This document shows, piece after piece, positions 36,822-46,626 of a DNA stretch of 64,000 bases. This stretch comes from Acidithiobacillus marinus (GTDB lineage: Bacteria; Pseudomonadota; Gammaproteobacteria; Acidithiobacillales; Acidithiobacillaceae): the NCBI RefSeq assembly GCF_002847505.1, contig NZ_MXAV01000036.1, positions 1 to 64,000 of the forward strand, in the 5' to 3' direction. The first letter of the stretch is position 1, and the number at the start of each line of letters is the position of its first letter. The notes beneath the pieces are model-generated. The model was not told the origin of the DNA and made no database searches. It saw only the letters and a program-made list of their open reading frames with translations. The translations under genes were made by a program, and so were the position numbers.

Positions 36822-39176
36822 ATGGCGATTCAGTTGGCGGATTACCCGGAAATACTGGAAGATCTTGGACCTCACGCCTCGGAAGTGTTGGAAGCGAACT
36901 GGCATGAAGCCGCCAGGGTTTTTGGTCGGCGTGGCCTGGAAGCCTATCTGCAGGGAGCCAGTAGCCTGAAGGCATTGGGGCGTGGTTCTGACTTGGTACT
37001 GGCTTTTATTGAAAGTGCTCCCCAAGTGGCCCGGGAAATCGGTGAGCAGGCTGTTTTCGAAATGCTCTCCATGGCAATTCGCATGTTTTCCAAAACCAGT
37101 GCGGAAGTGTTGGCGCTGTTTTTTACCAGTGCGCCCATTGTTGCCCGGCGTTTGGGCGAGCTGGAATTATTCCGTGGCTATTTATTGTTGCTGGATCAAT
37201 TGCTTGCCCAGGCACCGCGCGGTGTGCGCCCCATGTTGGGCAAAATTGAAGTGCTTCTTGAAAAAATGACCCTGGGCGGATTGCGGCGCTGGGCGAGTTG
37301 GGGCATTTCTGCCTATCGCAATGATTTTTCCGCCCAGGTGGAATTTTTCGGTCTCAGTACTCCACAATCCCTGGCGGTGCTCCAGCAGGAGCGGCGTGGT
37401 GTTCTGTTCATTGATGTGCAGCGGCGTTTGATCATGTACTTGCGCGCACTGTGGGGCCGCGATTTTTTTCTGCGCCCGACCTCGGGGGATTACGAAACCC
37501 GGGAAGGGTATCAGCCCTACATCGAAAACTATTTCATCCATGTGCCTGATGCTTATGATGACGTGGAAAATGCCCGGGGTGAAAAAACAGCGGCTCTGGA
37601 ACTGTATCGCGCCGCTGCCGCCCATGCTGCTGCCCATGTGGTCTTTTCCAAATATGATCCGCGTTTTGAGTTGGCCAAGCCCCTGCAACGCTTGTGGATT
37701 GGTCTTTTGGAAGATGCCCGGGTAGAACATCTGGCCGTGCAGAAATTTCCTGGCCTGTTCCCCCTGTGGCAGCAACTGGGGCGGTTGCCCGCCTGTATCG
37801 AACAGGCATCCGAACCTGACACGGTAGCGATCATGGATCGTATCAGTCTTGCCCTGCTGGATGCCGAATATGTGGATGCACATCCTTTTGTGGCCCAGGC
37901 CCGCGAAGCATTTATTCGCGTCCGGGAAGCGCAAGAGGATGTGAATGATGTGTTGATGGCCGCTGCCGAAAAACTGGCCGAAGCCTCTGAGCAGGCGGGC
38001 TGGAATTACTCTGTACAGAAAGATCAGTCTGAGAGTTTTTATCGTGACGACAATCGCTATCTCTGGACAGCACCGGGGACAGACTGGAGCGGTGATCCTC
38101 TGTCTGGTGGTCAGGCCCAGGTGCGCAAATATGTCAACATCATGGAAATGATTAACGCCGTTGATGTGGAAACCGCCGGGGACGATGCCCAGGAAGTCTG
38201 GGTGCTCTCGACGGAGTTTTACGATGATGATGGGCTGACATTCAACGAAAAAGAAGGCAAGGCACCGGTATCACAACCGGTAAATTATTCCGAATGGGAT
38301 TACCAGACCCAACTGGAACGCCCGCAATGGGTGACCGTGTATGAAAAGCATCCGAAAATGGGAGACCCTGCTGAAATCAACGGCATGCTGGAGCAGCAAA
38401 AGCCGCTGGTACAAAGACTGCGCAAGTTGATTGAAGCGGTGCAACCCCAGGGTGTGGTCCGCACCCGCAAGGTTGAGGATGGCGACGAAATTGATATCAA
38501 TGCGGCGATTCTGGCGATGACCGATATCCGTATGGGACAGCAGCCCGATCCCCGGATTGGCATTCGCACCCGACTGAATATCCGTGATCTGTCGGTCATG
38601 TTACTGGTGGATCTGTCCGAATCCACCAATGATCTGCTGCGTACCCGGAGCGAAGGCGATGTCAGCGTCCTGCATCTGGCCAGAGAGGCGACAGCCTTGC
38701 TGGCCGAGGCTCTGGAGCGGATTGGTGATCCTTATATGCTCTGTGGGTTTGATTCCAATGGTCGTCATGATGTGGAGTTTTATAAATTCAAGGACTTTGA
38801 CGCACCCTACGATGACAAGGTCAAAGGCCGCCTTGCTGGCATGACCGGACAGCTTTCAACGCGTATGGGGGCGGCGTTGCGACACGCGGGTCATCTCCTC
38901 GATCAGCGGGCCAGTCAGAAAAAGCTCATTCTGCTGCTCACGGATGGTGAGCCTGCCGATAATGATGTGCGGGATCCGCAGTATTTGCGTTTCGACACCA
39001 AAAAAGCCGTTGAAGAACTGAACCGCAAGGGTATCCGGACTTTTTGTCTGTCTCTGGATCCTTATGCCGATGAATATGTTTCCCGGATTTTCGGGCAGCG
39101 CAATTATCTGGTGCTGGACCATGTGGACAAGCTGCCGGAAAAATTACCACAACTCTATATATCCATGACCAAATGA
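36822..39176 (+). CDS. cbbO: CbbO, von Willebrand factor A-type RubisCO activase component
   Basis: 784 residues. A long N-terminal helical domain is followed by a C-terminal VWA domain with MIDAS motif DLSES (near LLVDLSESTND), TRMGAAL and LTDGEPADN. With the CbbQ hexamer it removes inhibitory sugar phosphates from RubisCO, the VWA domain contacting RubisCO. cbbQ usually sits next to cbbO; here it is 6 kb downstream at the end of the Dab genes. Confidence 0.93.
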   Translation: MAIQLADYPEILEDLGPHASEVLEANWHEAARVFGRRGLEAYLQGASSLKALGRGSDLVLAFIESAPQVAREIGEQAVFEMLSMAIRMFSKTSAEVLALFFTSAPIVARRLGELELFRGYLLLLDQLLAQAPRGVRPMLGKIEVLLEKMTLGGLRRWASWGISAYRNDFSAQVEFFGLSTPQSLAVLQQERRGVLFIDVQRRLIMYLRALWGRDFFLRPTSGDYETREGYQPYIENYFIHVPDAYDDVENARGEKTAALELYRAAAAHAAAHVVFSKYDPRFELAKPLQRLWIGLLEDARVEHLAVQKFPGLFPLWQQLGRLPACIEQASEPDTVAIMDRISLALLDAEYVDAHPFVAQAREAFIRVREAQEDVNDVLMAAAEKLAEASEQAGWNYSVQKDQSESFYRDDNRYLWTAPGTDWSGDPLSGGQAQVRKYVNIMEMINAVDVETAGDDAQEVWVLSTEFYDDDGLTFNEKEGKAPVSQPVNYSEWDYQTQLERPQWVTVYEKHPKMGDPAEINGMLEQQKPLVQRLRKLIEAVQPQGVVRTRKVEDGDEIDINAAILAMTDIRMGQQPDPRIGIRTRLNIRDLSVMLLVDLSESTNDLLRTRSEGDVSVLHLAREATALLAEALERIGDPYMLCGFDSNGRHDVEFYKFKDFDAPYDDKVKGRLAGMTGQLSTRMGAALRHAGHLLDQRASQKKLILLLTDGEPADNDVRDPQYLRFDTKKAVEELNRKGIRTFCLSLDPYADEYVSRIFGQRNYLVLDHVDKLPEKLPQLYISMTK

Positions 39177-39212
39177 CTTCAGAATATGGGCGCATCAGAG
39201 GGGGGAGTGCAC

Positions 39213-40901
39213 ATGGGTGAATTGGCAATTATCATTCCATTTCTGCCGGTATTGTCGGCGCTGATCATTTTTGTGTTCATGCCCAAAGCCCGCAAGGGCG
39301 CTGCCCGGATCAGCGTGTTTCTAACCTTGCTGACTTTTTTGTTGGCCCTGGTGGAGCTTGTGACCTATGCCCTGGGCGGTTTCTCCCGGGTAGAAATTAT
39401 CGGCACTCTCTGGGGGAGTATCTGGCTGGATCCTTTGACCCTGATCATGTGGAGCTTTGTTTGCGGAATCAGTTTGCTGGTGCATATGTACTCGGTGCGC
39501 TACATGGTCGAAGAGGCTAATTACACCCGTTTTTTTGCTTTGCTGGACCTAATGACGGCGACGATTCTGTTCATGGTGTCGGCTGCAGATCTGATTACCT
39601 TCCTGGTGGCCTGGTTTCTGGTGGGGGTGGTGCTGTATTTTCTGCTGGGCCATGACACCGATCGCCCCGCAGCCGGTCGCTATGCCTTCTGGACGCAAAT
39701 CACCTACCGGGCGGGTGATGTCCCTCTCTGGCTGGCCGCTTTTATCCTGATCAGAACCTATCATTCCATTTCTTTGCCGGATATTTTTGAACGCCTCCAG
39801 ATGCATTCCCATGTGCCTGCTTTCTGGGGTTTGTCCGTGCCCGAACTGGTGGGTTTTCTCCTCGCTTTTGCGGCTTTTGCCCGCTCTGCCCAGTTCCTGC
39901 TCCATGGCTGGTTACCCTATACTATGGATGGTCCTACGCCGGTTTCGGCCTTGATGCACGCGGGTATCGTCAATGCGGGGGGATTCCTGTTCAACCGTTT
40001 TTTTCCAGTATTCGAGCATGCCAGTATCGTGCTGCATTTCGTCTTTATCGTCGGACTGATTACCGCCGTGGTGGGTTCGGCGATGATGCTGATACAAAAT
40101 GATGTGAAGCGCTCCCTGGGCTATTCGACCATGGGACAGATGGGCTTCATGGTTATGGAATGTGGTGTGGGGGCTTTTGCTCTGGCGGTTTTTCATTTGA
40201 TCGCGCATGGGTTTTTCAAGGCCTCACTGTTTTTGGGTGCAGGAAATATTATCGGCGAAGCCCGGGAGCACGACGGTGTGCCTTCGGATCCGGTCTACAC
40301 CTCCATCGTTGAACGGCGCCCGGCCAAGCCTTCGCGCCTGCCCTGGCTGGCCGCTGCGGCATTGACCATTATTGTTCCGGTAGTGGTGCTCAGCTTGTCT
40401 CATCTTTTCGTTTCAACACGACTTCTGCATGAACAGGGCGTGATCATATTGCTGTTTTTTGGCTGGGTGACCGGCGCACAGGCCTTATTTGCCACTCACA
40501 AAATGACCCATTCCAATCCATGGCGCCTGATGGGCGGAATTTTGGGGTCCTTTGTGCTGGTCGTCATCGGGTATACTTTGATCAGCCATTATTTTGGACA
40601 CTTCCTGTACCCGCATGGAGGCGCTTATCAACTGTATAATGCGGCCAGTATCAACATTGTCTACTTTGACGTGCTGGTAATCATCCTGGCCCTGCTTTTT
40701 GTGGGGGCCTGGGCGCTCACTTTTTTAGCAGACTCCAGCGGGTGGTGGGACCGTGCGGATCAGGGTCGCTGGCGTGGTGTGTACTTGGCCATGTATGCCC
40801 TCTTGTCCAGGGAGCTCTATGTGAATGATCTCTACGCCCGTTTGACCCAGGTTTTGTTGAACGGGGCAAGGCGTCTCAATGTGCTGTTACGGTGGTGCTG
40901 A
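39213..40901 (+). CDS. dabB: DabB, membrane subunit of the inorganic carbon pump
   Basis: ATG 39213 behind GGGGGAG gives 562 residues with about 14 helices, of the NuoL/MrpA proton-translocating family. Seen: GPTPVSALMHAGIVNAGGFL with the conserved lysine-bearing region nearby, and QNDVKRSLGYSTMGQMGFM. DabB pairs with DabA to drive CO2 hydration and bicarbonate accumulation, coupled to the cation gradient. Confidence 0.95.
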   Translation: MGELAIIIPFLPVLSALIIFVFMPKARKGAARISVFLTLLTFLLALVELVTYALGGFSRVEIIGTLWGSIWLDPLTLIMWSFVCGISLLVHMYSVRYMVEEANYTRFFALLDLMTATILFMVSAADLITFLVAWFLVGVVLYFLLGHDTDRPAAGRYAFWTQITYRAGDVPLWLAAFILIRTYHSISLPDIFERLQMHSHVPAFWGLSVPELVGFLLAFAAFARSAQFLLHGWLPYTMDGPTPVSALMHAGIVNAGGFLFNRFFPVFEHASIVLHFVFIVGLITAVVGSAMMLIQNDVKRSLGYSTMGQMGFMVMECGVGAFALAVFHLIAHGFFKASLFLGAGNIIGEAREHDGVPSDPVYTSIVERRPAKPSRLPWLAAAALTIIVPVVVLSLSHLFVSTRLLHEQGVIILLFFGWVTGAQALFATHKMTHSNPWRLMGGILGSFVLVVIGYTLISHYFGHFLYPHGGAYQLYNAASINIVYFDVLVIILALLFVGAWALTFLADSSGWWDRADQGRWRGVYLAMYALLSRELYVNDLYARLTQVLLNGARRLNVLLRWC

Positions 40902-40902
40902 T

Positions 40903-41676
40903 ATGCATATCATCATTTGGATAATCGCCGGAGCATTACTTCCCTGGTTTCCTTTCAGCTGGATTTTTAATCGCTTGCTGGTGAGCGCGCCGGGAGCCTG
41001 GGCGCGCGCGCTGGCCGTTCTCGTCTTACCCCAGCTGGGCCTCCTGCTGCTCTTGAAATCCGGGGCCTGGATGAGCCTTGGTCAGGAAATGCCGCAAACC
41101 TTACGGGCCTTGGCACTATTTACAGCGATTTTGTATGCCTACCGTGCCGCAGGCACCCGGGATGTGCAGATTTGGGCACGTTTGATGGCCACTTCTGGAT
41201 TGTCCTTGACCTGGCTACTGGTGGGTTTGCTGCCAAGGTATTGGGATGTGCAGTTTTTTGTGCTGGCCTGGTCCATACCTGCCGCTTTAATGTTGCTATG
41301 GGCAGGTATTCTGACCCAAAGAACCGGTGGTTCCTATCTGGGTTTGACCGGGGGATTTGCCCGGGTTATGCCCCGTCTCTCGGTGCTGATGTCTCTGACA
41401 GCTTTGGCGGCTACGGCCACACCCGTTTTTCCCAACTTTTTTGCCTTGTTACAGGCTATGGCGAGTTTACCCATCAGCTGGATGCCGTTGTTGCTGCTGG
41501 TCCTGCTGCTTTGGGGATGGACAGTAGGACGGCTTTTGCAGGATCTGCTTTTTGGCATTTATCGCGGAGAACCGGTAGATGATTTGAGTGTGGGTGGAAC
41601 CTGGCTGGGTGGCCTGACTCTGGGAGTATTTGCTTTGGTCGGATTGTTCTGGGGGGGCATATGGATCATCAACTGA
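40903..41676 (+). CDS. ND4/NuoM-like membrane protein of the Dab operon, reduced
   Basis: 257 residues, six to eight hydrophobic helices, starting MHIIIWIIAGALLPWFPF. The stretch LGLTGGFARVMPRLSVLMSLTALAATATPVFPNFFALLQ resembles the C-terminal half of NuoM-type antiporter subunits; the proton-channel half with its lysines is absent. It starts 1 base after dabB and overlaps dabA by 16 bases, so tightly coupled. Family assignment is by eye; a third subunit of the Dab complex is an inference. Confidence 0.6.
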   Translation: MHIIIWIIAGALLPWFPFSWIFNRLLVSAPGAWARALAVLVLPQLGLLLLLKSGAWMSLGQEMPQTLRALALFTAILYAYRAAGTRDVQIWARLMATSGLSLTWLLVGLLPRYWDVQFFVLAWSIPAALMLLWAGILTQRTGGSYLGLTGGFARVMPRLSVLMSLTALAATATPVFPNFFALLQAMASLPISWMPLLLLVLLLWGWTVGRLLQDLLFGIYRGEPVDDLSVGGTWLGGLTLGVFALVGLFWGGIWIIN

Positions 41677-44600
41677 CTTTGGGTGATCGTCTGAAAGTTC
41701 GGACGATGATTTATGTGGCCAGTGAGCCGATTCCCCGGTTTTGGCCCATGCGCACTTTCATCCATCATAATCCTTTGTTTGGTCTTGAGCATCTGCCCTT
41801 TGAAGAGGCCGTGGAAGAAGCGAACAGATTGTTTCATGGGCGGGGCTACCTGTCGCGCAGTGAATACCAGGAATACTGGCAAGCCGGAAAGGTGGATGAA
41901 GCTGCGCTGCGCAAGTACATGCAGGCTTTTCTCGAAAAGCAGGGTGATGCCTTGCCGGAAATACCCATGGAGCATTGGCTCTGGTCCCTTATGACCCTTT
42001 GCAAAAGTGAGCAATTGGTGCCGAAGACCGATTGGCTGGATGGCCATGTGCTCCATGCTGCGCTCCATGGACAAGCCACAGATCCGGATGCTGCCCGCCA
42101 AAAAGCAAGACTGCAAGAGATCCTTGCCCACAAAATTGCCCTGGATGGCCCTGTTTATGCCAACGTGGATCGTCTGTTCGGGACGGATATTGGCAGTACT
42201 CTCGATGACTTGCTGGTGAAAAGCTGTCTGGACTTTTTTGACGAAGGCCAGTCCGCCTGGCAGTCACCGGGTCGGAAACAGGGTTTTTTTGCTGCGTGGA
42301 AAGAGGTGGCTCAGCATAATGTGCGTTTTTTCCTGCGGGGCATGCATTTGCGGCAACTGCTCGAATCGGAACAAACCCCTGAAGGCGTAGTTGCCCATAT
42401 TCTCCGGGATTTACGAGTACCAGAAGCTTCCTGGCAAAAATATATTACCCGTCAATTGACCCGCCTGCATGGTTGGGCAGGTTTTATCCGTTATCGCAGT
42501 ACGGCCAAGCATTATTACTGGGCGGAGCAGTATCCGGCGGATCTGACGGATTTTCTGGCGGTTCGCATGGTTCTGGGTATGGCTTTACTGCAGGAAGTCG
42601 TTCGCCATCAGGGTTGCCCGGCCAATGCCGAGGAAATCCAGAATTTCGTTCATGCGGATCCACTATCTGCCTATTTACGCCTGGAATTATATACCGGCAC
42701 GATTTTGCCAGCCTGGGCACAACAGGTAGAAGACATGCTGGCGCGGCGCAAACGACCCAGCTTTGACCGGGTTGGGCAGCAGTACGTTGCAGCCAAAACC
42801 CGTTGGGAGGGTGAACGGCAGGTCCATAATCTGCTGCGATTGGCTAGGGCCATGGGCGCAGAAGCAGAAACGCAATTGTTGGCGATGTCTCCGGAACAAC
42901 TTGATCAGTTTTTGAATATCCTGCGCGCCTGGGAAAAGGGCGAAGGCTTCTGCTGGCTGCGATCCATGGAGTCCCATTACATCAAGTCATTGGTGAACCG
43001 CATCCATATTCCCCACCAGCAGGAAGCAGTGGAGAAACGTCCCTTTGCCCAGGCGCTGATGTGCATTGATGTGCGTTCAGAGCCCATGCGCCGCCATTTG
43101 GAGGCCATCGGCGATTATCAGACCTTTGGTATTGGCGGTTTTTTTGGGGTGCCTATCAGCTTTCTGGAATACGGGCGGGGTACAGAAGTCCATCTCTGCC
43201 CGGCCATCCAGACACCTAAAAACCTGGTCGTGGAAATTCCCGCCGAACTGGAACTGGAAGAAGAGCCTCTGTACGGCGCTCTGGAGCATGTGCTCCACGA
43301 GCTGAAAAGTTCGGTACTGTCTCCCTTTGTGGCAGTGGAAGCGGTGGGGCTCATCTTCAGTCTGGGCTTGATCGGCAAGACCGTTGCGCCGCTCACTTAT
43401 CACCATCTCCACAACAAGCTGCATGCGGAAAAGCCGGTGACGCGACTGCTCCTGGACAAACTGAGCCCGGATCAGGCGGATTCCATTTTACGGGCGGTGC
43501 AACGGGCCATGATTGTCCGTGCGCTGATCAAGGAATGGAATGTACCCCGGGATCAAGTGACGGATGATGATGTCAAGGAGCTGCGGGAAATCGCCCTGGA
43601 GCATATTTCCGGACCCAGTGCCCTGGCCCAGCGGATGCAATTTTCTGCTCAGCAGGAAGCGGAATTCATCCAGAAGTTACGGGATACTTACCGGGTTGAA
43701 AGGCACGAATCCAGTCTGCAGATGGAAAGACTGGGGCGCATCGGTTTCAGTCTGGATGAGCAGGTCCGCTACATTTCCCAGGCCCTGCTGTTGATCGGCA
43801 TGAACCGTAATTTTTCACGCTTTGTGCTGTTGGTGGGGCATGAGAGCGAAACCGAAAACAATCCCTACGAGTCCGCCCTGGATTGTGGAGCTTGCGGGGG
43901 TGGCAAGGGGCTTCCCAATGCCCGGGTATTCGCCGCCATGGCCAACAAACCCGAGGTGCGCCGTCGCTTGCGGGACAAAGGTATTGTCATTCCGGACGAT
44001 ACCTGGTTCCTGCCCGCAGTGCACAATACGACTTCCGATGCGGTAGAGCTGTTTGATCTGGATTTGTTGCCTGCCCGGCATTTGCTTTATCTGGAGCGCC
44101 TGCGCAATGGCTTGTCGGCCGCCACCCGACGTTCTGCAGCAGAACGCATGCCAACATTAGGTGGGTCCGAGAATCTGGCTCAGGATCCCTACGCAGCGGC
44201 AGCCATGGCCCTGCGCCAGACCCATGACTGGTCCCAGGTGCGTCCGGAATGGGGTTTGACCCGCAATGTCTACGCGATTGTCGGCCGGCGTGCACTGACT
44301 GAAGGCTTGGATCTGGAAAGCCGCGCTTTTCTCCACTCTTACGATTATCGTCTGGATCCCAAGGGACGTTTGCTGGAAACCATTCTGGCCAGTCCCATGG
44401 TGGTGGGCGAATGGATCAACCTGGAACATTATTTTTCGGTGGTGGATACAGAGCATTATGGTAGCGGCAGCAAGGTCTATCACAATGTTGCCGGGCGTTT
44501 TGCGGTGATGACCGGCAACCAGAGTGATTTGCGTACGGGCCTGCCCACCCAGACGGTACTCAAGGATGGCAAGCCTTATCATGAGCCGGTACGCTTGATT

Positions 44601-44810
44601 GTGCTGGTCGAGGCGCCGGTGGCTTTTGCCCAACGTTCTGTCGGCAATCTGGTGAAAATCAAGGCGCTGCTGGGCGGCGGCTGGGTCCGGGTCATTCTCA
44701 TGGATCCCGAAGATGAGTATCGTGCTTACGTTCTGGAAGATGGCGCCTTCCATTTGCAAGAACGGAGTGTCACCCCTGACAGTCAGACCATTCTGGAGGA
44801 AATTGCATGA
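41661..44810 (+). CDS. dabA: DabA, zinc-dependent soluble subunit of the inorganic carbon pump
   Basis: 1049 residues (DUF2309 family). The beta-carbonic-anhydrase-like zinc site is visible: Cys and Asp in LMCIDVRSEPMRRH, and His and Cys in LLVGHESETENN...LDCGACGG. It hydrates CO2 directionally on the cytoplasmic face of DabB. Long for bacterial DabA but with all key regions. The stop overlaps the CPII start by ATGA. Confidence 0.95.
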   Translation: MDHQLTLGDRLKVRTMIYVASEPIPRFWPMRTFIHHNPLFGLEHLPFEEAVEEANRLFHGRGYLSRSEYQEYWQAGKVDEAALRKYMQAFLEKQGDALPEIPMEHWLWSLMTLCKSEQLVPKTDWLDGHVLHAALHGQATDPDAARQKARLQEILAHKIALDGPVYANVDRLFGTDIGSTLDDLLVKSCLDFFDEGQSAWQSPGRKQGFFAAWKEVAQHNVRFFLRGMHLRQLLESEQTPEGVVAHILRDLRVPEASWQKYITRQLTRLHGWAGFIRYRSTAKHYYWAEQYPADLTDFLAVRMVLGMALLQEVVRHQGCPANAEEIQNFVHADPLSAYLRLELYTGTILPAWAQQVEDMLARRKRPSFDRVGQQYVAAKTRWEGERQVHNLLRLARAMGAEAETQLLAMSPEQLDQFLNILRAWEKGEGFCWLRSMESHYIKSLVNRIHIPHQQEAVEKRPFAQALMCIDVRSEPMRRHLEAIGDYQTFGIGGFFGVPISFLEYGRGTEVHLCPAIQTPKNLVVEIPAELELEEEPLYGALEHVLHELKSSVLSPFVAVEAVGLIFSLGLIGKTVAPLTYHHLHNKLHAEKPVTRLLLDKLSPDQADSILRAVQRAMIVRALIKEWNVPRDQVTDDDVKELREIALEHISGPSALAQRMQFSAQQEAEFIQKLRDTYRVERHESSLQMERLGRIGFSLDEQVRYISQALLLIGMNRNFSRFVLLVGHESETENNPYESALDCGACGGGKGLPNARVFAAMANKPEVRRRLRDKGIVIPDDTWFLPAVHNTTSDAVELFDLDLLPARHLLYLERLRNGLSAATRRSAAERMPTLGGSENLAQDPYAAAAMALRQTHDWSQVRPEWGLTRNVYAIVGRRALTEGLDLESRAFLHSYDYRLDPKGRLLETILASPMVVGEWINLEHYFSVVDTEHYGSGSKVYHNVAGRFAVMTGNQSDLRTGLPTQTVLKDGKPYHEPVRLIVLVEAPVAFAQRSVGNLVKIKALLGGGWVRVILMDPEDEYRAYVLEDGAFHLQERSVTPDSQTILEEIA

Positions 44811-45133
44811 ACACGCTGAATCTGAGCCCCTTGAAAAAACTTGAAGTCATCATGGAAGGTGCCCACAAGGATTTTGCTACGGACCTGCTCGACAGGGCCG
44901 GGGTGAAGGGATATACCATCGTCGGTAATTTATCCGGAAAAGGTAGTCACGGTATTTATGAAGGCCATGTCATGTTCAATGAAGATGATGTCCTGATCAT
45001 GATAATCGTGGCAGTTCCCGAAGAGTTGGTATCGCCTATTCTGGAAGGCTTTGCGCCATTTTTTGAGAAACATACCGGTGTCGTGTTTGTGACGGATATC
45101 CAGGTCAGCCGTCTGGTCAAATTCAAGAATTGA
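44807..45133 (+). CDS. CPII, PII-like protein of carboxysome operons
   Basis: 108 residues with the PII ferredoxin-like fold: LKKLEVIMEGAHKDFATDLLDRAGVKGYTIVG and GSHGIYEGHVMFNEDDVLIMIIVAV. The classical uridylylation tyrosine loop is absent. In Thiomonas a carboxysome-associated PII of this kind binds adenine nucleotides and bicarbonate. Position after dabA fits feedback on carbon uptake. Confidence 0.82.
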   Translation: MNTLNLSPLKKLEVIMEGAHKDFATDLLDRAGVKGYTIVGNLSGKGSHGIYEGHVMFNEDDVLIMIIVAVPEELVSPILEGFAPFFEKHTGVVFVTDIQVSRLVKFKN

Positions 45134-45150
45134 TTGCAAGAGGTGTTACA

Positions 45151-45957
45151 GTGAATAGTGATTCAAAAGAACAATACCTGATCGAAAAAGAACCTTATTA
45201 CAAGGAAGTGCATGATGAAATTTCCTTGTACGAGGCAGCGTATGCGGCGCGTTTACCGATGATGGTCAAGGGACCCACTGGCTGTGGGAAATCCCGGTTC
45301 ATTGAATACATGGCCTGGCGCCTGCAGCGTCCTCTCATCAGTGTGGCCTGTAATGAAGACATGACGGCTTCTGATCTGGTGGGTCGCTTTCTGCTGGATA
45401 AGGACGGCACCAAATGGCAGGATGGTCCCCTGACCACAGCGGCACGGATAGGTGCCATTTGTTATCTGGATGAAATTGTTGAAGCCCGGCAGGATACGAC
45501 GGTGGTCATCCATCCCCTGACTGACCATCGCCGTACCTTGCCTCTCGATAAAAAGGGCGAACTGATTCAGGCTCATCCTGATTTTCAGCTGGTGATTTCC
45601 TTCAATCCCGGCTATCAGTCCTCCATGAAAGATCTGAAACAGTCCACCAAGCAGCGTTTTGGGGCTTTGGATTTTTCCTATCCCGAGCGCGATATTGAAG
45701 TGGTGATCGTCGCCCATGAGTCGGGGGTATCCGATGATATGGCGGAAAAGCTGGTATCCATTGCGGAACGCTCACGCAACCTCAAAGGGCATGGTCTGGA
45801 TGAGGGCTTGTCAACGCGTATGCTGATTTATGCCGGTGCGTTGATTCAGAAAGGGGTGGCGCCCATAGCCGCCTGCAGCATGGCGCTGGTACGGCCCATT
45901 ACCGATGATCCGGATATGCGAGATGCGCTGGACGCGGCAGTCAGCACGTTTTTCTGA
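45151..45957 (+). CDS. cbbQ: CbbQ, AAA+ (MoxR-type) RubisCO activase
   Basis: GTG 45151 behind AAGAGG gives 268 residues. Walker A GPTGCGKSRF; Walker B in ICYLDEIVEARQDT; sensor region VISFNPGYQSSMKDLKQST. Hexameric motor that works with CbbO (36.8 kb). Last gene of the plus-strand supercluster. Confidence 0.95.
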   Translation: MNSDSKEQYLIEKEPYYKEVHDEISLYEAAYAARLPMMVKGPTGCGKSRFIEYMAWRLQRPLISVACNEDMTASDLVGRFLLDKDGTKWQDGPLTTAARIGAICYLDEIVEARQDTTVVIHPLTDHRRTLPLDKKGELIQAHPDFQLVISFNPGYQSSMKDLKQSTKQRFGALDFSYPERDIEVVIVAHESGVSDDMAEKLVSIAERSRNLKGHGLDEGLSTRMLIYAGALIQKGVAPIAACSMALVRPITDDPDMRDALDAAVSTFF

Positions 45958-45990
45958 ACCATTATCCCGTTGAGCGCGTTACCTATATTG

Positions 45991-46018
45991 AGAGCAGCGC
46001 CTGCTGTGGCTGCTTTCT
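45991..46018. terminator. Possible terminator between cbbQ and the Nudix gene
   Basis: GAGAGCAGC and GCTGCTTTC pair over nine positions (one G-U) around a ten-base loop in the gap between convergent genes. There is no clear U-run, so termination is uncertain. Confidence 0.35.
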
Positions 46019-46041
46019 GCTGGTAATAACTGCAGTTGAGG

Positions 46042-46626
46042 CTAGGTCAAGCCCTGGATTCTTTGCTGACGAAGCCATTCCTGGCTTTTAATTAGCATGC
46101 GGTGGATGGAAAGCCCTTTGTTATAAGCATGGACCTCATGTAACGGGATCCAGCGCAGGGCATGAGATTCGCTGTTTCCTGCCAGGGGAAGGCGATCGTC
46201 AATTTCCACCAGAAAGCGAATATCCAGATGTTGGTGGGCGGGTTCTCTGCCCCGTTGCGGTGTTCGGTGAATATCAATGTCGAATATGGCGGGATCCAGC
46301 AGGTGAATGTCTGCCTCGGTAATTCCGGTTTCTTCGCTGCACTCTTTCAGTGCTACCGCGATCACATTTTCATTGCCATCGGCATGACCACCGGGCTGAA
46401 ACCACTGTTCCAGCTTGCGGTGCAACATGAGCAGGGTGGCGCTGCGGGCGGGATTGAGAATCCAGGTGGAGGCGGTCACATGTAGCCCTGTTCCCTCGCG
46501 AAAAAAGCAATCCGGATCATCCTGTAAAAGATGACAGCCCCGGCGGGCATAAGCCTGTTCTTCAATGTAGTGACTGCGGTATTGGCATAAACGAGTTTGC
46601 AGGGCGTGGCGATCCATAGGTATCAC
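46042..46626 (-). CDS. Nudix hydrolase coupled to csoS1D
   Basis: 194 residues if the GTG at 46626, which overlaps the csoS1D stop, is used; ATG 46617 is the alternative. The Nudix box is visible as [24 protein letters not shown] (G-x5-E-x7-REx2EExGx pattern, with some variation). The substrate is unknown. Translational coupling to a carboxysome shell gene suggests it works on a Calvin-cycle side product or nucleotide of carbon metabolism; this is inference. Confidence 0.85.
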   Translation of the reverse strand: MIPMDRHALQTRLCQYRSHYIEEQAYARRGCHLLQDDPDCFFREGTGLHVTASTWILNPARSATLLMLHRKLEQWFQPGGHADGNENVIAVALKECSEETGITEADIHLLDPAIFDIDIHRTPQRGREPAHQHLDIRFLVEIDDRLPLAGNSESHALRWIPLHEVHAYNKGLSIHRMLIKSQEWLRQQRIQGLT

